From Clostridia bacterium (lineage in GTDB: Bacteria; Bacillota; Clostridia; Christensenellales; Aristaeellaceae), in assembly GCA_017551645.1 (NCBI GenBank), contig JAFZLE010000381.1, forward strand, positions 1-8,179: 8,179 nucleotides of DNA, in the 5' to 3' direction. The notes beneath the pieces are model-generated. The model did not search any database. It was not told the origin of the DNA and saw only the letters and a list, made by a program, of their open reading frames with translations. A program made the position numbers and the translations under genes. This document shows, in pieces, positions 5,777-8,179 of the stretch. How positions within the stretch are numbered: the first letter of the stretch is position 1; each line of letters starts with the position of its first letter.

Positions 5777-6736
5777 ATGAAGCCGCAGCCCAGGATATGC
5801 GATCTGATCCCCGCGGCGATGTTCGAGGGATTTTTGCTGGTAAAGGACGCTCAGGAGCGCATAAACGTCAAAGGCGCGAAGTACCTGGACATAAACCTGA
5901 CGGATATAACGGGAGAGATAAACGCAAAAAGGTGGGACAACGTGGACTTTATCCCCTCCGCGGGCCAGGTGGTCAAGATCCGCGGCCAGGTAGGCGAGTT
6001 CAACAACCGCATGCAGCTCAGGATAGACCGCATGCGGGAGAGCACGCCGGAGGACGAGGTGGAGATGCCGCTGCTCATACCCTGCGCGCCCCGCAAGCCC
6101 GAAGACATGATGGAAGACATAATCGCCAGGGTCGATGAGATGGAGAATGCCCAGCTCAAGCAGCTTGTGAACCGCCTGCTGGACGAGGCGGGCGACGCCA
6201 TCTTCTATATGCCGGCAGCGAAAAGCCTTCACCATGCCCAGAGGAGTGGGCTGCTCAACCACACCACCACCATGCTGAAAGGCGCCCGCGCCGTATGCGA
6301 TATCTACCCGTTTCTGGACAGCGATCTGCTGGCGGCGGGCGTGATAATACACGACCTTTGCAAAATAGAGGAGCTCAGGAGCGACGAGATCGGTCTGGTC
6401 AGCGACTACACCGTGGAAGGCAATCTGCTTGGCCATATAGTTATGGGCGTCAGCCGCCTGGACCGCATTGGAAGGGAGCTGGGTACCGACCGTGAGCTGC
6501 TGGTGATGCTGGAGCATATGGTACTTAGCCATCACGATCTGCCGGAGTACGGCTCACCCAAGCCTCCCATGTTCCCGGAGGCGGAAGCCTTGCACATACT
6601 GGACCTGCTGGACGCCCGCATGTTCGAGATGAACAGCGAATTGGAAAAAGTCAATCCCGGCGCGTTTACCGACAGGATCTGGTCCCTCGAACGCAAGCTC
6701 TATCGCCGCCAGGATACCGAAGCTGCCGAGGAATAA
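5777..6736 (+). CDS. yhaM: 3'-5' exoribonuclease, YhaM type (OB fold plus HD domain)
   Basis: A 319-residue protein, close to the 314 of Bacillus YhaM. Residues about 15-90 form an OB nucleic-acid-binding fold (YLDINLTDITGEINAKRWD, then VVKIRGQVGEFNNRMQLRI). Residues about 145-290 form an HD metal-dependent phosphohydrolase domain: H162, H192-D193 in VIIHDLCK, H220 in LLGHIVMG, H247 and H252-H253 in LEHMVLSHHD, then YGSPKPP and D279 in LLDARMFEM. YhaM trims RNA and can degrade single-stranded DNA from the 3' end; the staphylococcal homologue is known as cmp-binding factor 1. AAGGAG ends 8 nt before the ATG at 5777. An in-frame GTG at 5768 overlaps that Shine-Dalgarno sequence and is therefore not chosen. 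HDLCK replaces the more usual HDLGK. The gene shares a transcript with topB, whose ATG follows the stop directly. Confidence 0.92.
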   Translation: MKPQPRICDLIPAAMFEGFLLVKDAQERINVKGAKYLDINLTDITGEINAKRWDNVDFIPSAGQVVKIRGQVGEFNNRMQLRIDRMRESTPEDEVEMPLLIPCAPRKPEDMMEDIIARVDEMENAQLKQLVNRLLDEAGDAIFYMPAAKSLHHAQRSGLLNHTTTMLKGARAVCDIYPFLDSDLLAAGVIIHDLCKIEELRSDEIGLVSDYTVEGNLLGHIVMGVSRLDRIGRELGTDRELLVMLEHMVLSHHDLPEYGSPKPPMFPEAEALHILDLLDARMFEMNSELEKVNPGAFTDRIWSLERKLYRRQDTEAAEE

Positions 6737-8179
6737 ATGAAAACGCTGGTCGTGGCCGAAAAACCCTCCGTGGGGCGCGATATCGCCAGAGTACTCAAGG
6801 CAAACGCCCGGGGCGAGGGATTCCTTTCCGGCGACAGTTATATAGTTACCTGGGCGGTGGGGCACCTGGTATCCCTTAAAGAACCGGACGAGCTGGACGA
6901 AAAATATACCAAATGGAACAGGAACGATCTGCCTATACTGCCGGAGGTCATCCCGCTTAAGGTGCTCTCACAGACCAAGTCGCAGTTCAAAGTCGTAAAG
7001 CAGCTTATGAACGACAAGGACGTGGACAGGATCATCTGCGCCACGGACTCGGGGCGGGAAGGCGAGCTGATATTCAGGTATATCTACCAGATGGCGGGCT
7101 GCAAAAAGCCTTTCGACAGGCTGTGGATAAGCTCCATGACAGACGCCGCCATCAAAGCCGGCTTCGACAGTCTTAAGCCGTCCAGGGATTACGACGGGCT
7201 GTACGCCTCTGCCCGCTGCCGCTCGGAAGCTGACTGGCTCGTGGGCATGAACGCCACACGCGCCTTTACTTTGCGATACAACCGGCTTTTGTCGGTGGGC
7301 AGGGTGCAGACCCCGACGCTGGCGCTCATAGTCAGGCGCGACAGCGAGATCGCCGCGTTCGTGCCGGAAGAATACTGTGAGCTCACAGGTGAGTTCGAGG
7401 CGTGGAAGGGCGTCTGGTTTGATCCCGAGACCAAGTCCACCCACATCAAGGACAAGGCGGCAGCGGAAGAGATCGCCAAACGCGTTAAGGGCAAAACGGG
7501 CAAAGTGACCGAAGTCAAACGCGAGCAAAAACGCGTATATCCCCCCAAACTTTACGACCTTACCACGCTCCAGAGGGAAGCTAACCGTAAATTCGGGTTT
7601 TCGGCGGAAAAGACGCTGAAGATCGCCCAGAGCCTGTACGAGACCCACAAGCTTATAACGTATCCCCGGACAGACAGCCGCTATCTTCCGGATGACATGA
7701 TCCCAAAGGTCAGGCATACGCTTTCCGTATTGCCGGAACCGTACGCGGAGCTGGCGAAAAACGCGCCTCTGGACTTCGCCGGAAAGATATACGACAATAC
7801 CAAGATCTCGGACCATCACGCGATCATCCCAACAGATAAAAGGGGCGATCTGTCCCGCCTCACACAGGATGAAGCAAAGGTCTTCGACCTTGTGGCGAAG
7901 CGCCTTATCGCCAACCACTACAAAGATTACGTGTACGACGCGCTTGGCATCGTTACAGCGGTCGAGAACGACCCGTTCAAAACAAGCCTGAACGCGCTGG
8001 TCGACCTGGGCTGGAAGGCGGTATACGCCGGTGACGACAGCGAAAAGACCGACGCCCAGGCAGACCTTCCGGAAGTCAAGGAGGGAGACTCCGCAAAGCT
8101 TTTAAAGACTTCCGTCAAACAGCAGAAGACCAAGCCGCCCGCCTTCTATACGGACGACACGCTGCTCAAGGCCATGGAG
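6737..8179 (+). CDS. topB: DNA topoisomerase III, 3' end cut off by the window
   Basis: An open frame of 481 codons running to the right edge without a stop; Bacillus TopB has 727 residues, so about two thirds is present. Type IA topoisomerase features appear in order. The TOPRIM domain (1 to about 145) has the catalytic E8 in VVAEKPSVGRDI and the acidic motif ATDSGREGEL (D104, E108, E110). SARCRSEADWLVGMNATRA (about 157-175) and LLSVGRVQTPTL follow, with the active-site tyrosine Y309 in LITYPRTDSRYLP, then SDHHAIIPT. The enzyme relaxes and decatenates DNA by passing strands through a single-strand break. The ATG at 6737-6739 abuts the preceding TAA, with GAGG 5 nt upstream, so it is co-transcribed and probably translationally coupled to yhaM. 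All catalytic motifs in the visible part are intact. Confidence 0.95.
   Translation, partial: MKTLVVAEKPSVGRDIARVLKANARGEGFLSGDSYIVTWAVGHLVSLKEPDELDEKYTKWNRNDLPILPEVIPLKVLSQTKSQFKVVKQLMNDKDVDRIICATDSGREGELIFRYIYQMAGCKKPFDRLWISSMTDAAIKAGFDSLKPSRDYDGLYASARCRSEADWLVGMNATRAFTLRYNRLLSVGRVQTPTLALIVRRDSEIAAFVPEEYCELTGEFEAWKGVWFDPETKSTHIKDKAAAEEIAKRVKGKTGKVTEVKREQKRVYPPKLYDLTTLQREANRKFGFSAEKTLKIAQSLYETHKLITYPRTDSRYLPDDMIPKVRHTLSVLPEPYAELAKNAPLDFAGKIYDNTKISDHHAIIPTDKRGDLSRLTQDEAKVFDLVAKRLIANHYKDYVYDALGIVTAVENDPFKTSLNALVDLGWKAVYAGDDSEKTDAQADLPEVKEGDSAKLLKTSVKQQKTKPPAFYTDDTLLKAME

Noticed and set aside
5657..6535. 292-codon open frame on the minus strand
   Set aside because: It is antisense to the YhaM-type gene and crosses the divergent promoter region; the His- and Ala-rich translation resembles no family.
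6968..7918. 316-codon open frame on the minus strand
   Set aside because: It is antisense to topB, which has intact catalytic motifs throughout; no independent coding signal was seen.

Overview
The window looks like chromosomal DNA of a fairly GC-rich low-GC-lineage Gram-positive (Bacillota, most likely class Clostridia). The pointers are a YhaM-type 3'-5' exoribonuclease, a Bacillus-like topoisomerase III, strong GGAGG-type ribosome binding sites, consensus sigma-A promoters in AT-rich islands, and a secreted SH3-domain/phage-tail-lysozyme protein with a Thr-Pro linker. ATA and AGG codons are used freely despite the GC-rich coding sequence. No species can be named from this alone. I see no insertion sequence, prophage block, CRISPR array, tRNA or rRNA.

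Layout. Positions 1-180 (minus) hold the first 60 codons of a small P-II/ferredoxin-fold-like protein with its own RBS and a candidate promoter. Just upstream of it, at 251-284, a strong intrinsic terminator closes a five-gene minus-strand operon. In transcription order the operon is: a secreted SH3-repeat/lysozyme protein (5613-4108), a TatD-family metal hydrolase (4108-3326), a GlpA-like FAD enzyme with a C-terminal [2Fe-2S] domain (3326-1890), a second FAD/NAD(P) oxidoreductase (1893-634) and a four-cysteine DUF1667 protein (631-290). All four junctions overlap or lie within 2 nt, so translation is probably coupled throughout. A textbook promoter (TTGACA, 17 nt, TGATATAAT) stands about 30-40 nt before the first gene.

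From a divergent promoter in the same 163-bp gap, the plus strand carries a YhaM-type exoribonuclease (5777-6736). DNA topoisomerase III (topB) follows directly (6737 to beyond the right edge), with its ATG immediately after the YhaM stop. The 37 bp between the two divergent -35 boxes carry a near-duplicate ATATTGC(G)CCGCA element, a possible shared operator.

Functionally, the last three minus-strand genes form a known type of cassette resembling anaerobic glycerol-3-phosphate dehydrogenase: a GlpA-like dehydrogenase, a partner flavoprotein and a small Cys-rich protein. No glycerol kinase or facilitator lies in the window, so the substrate is uncertain. Most of the window is well-conserved housekeeping or metabolic content. 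The unusual parts are the operon composition (wall-active protein, TatD and redox trio in one coupled transcript) and the repeated element between the divergent promoters.
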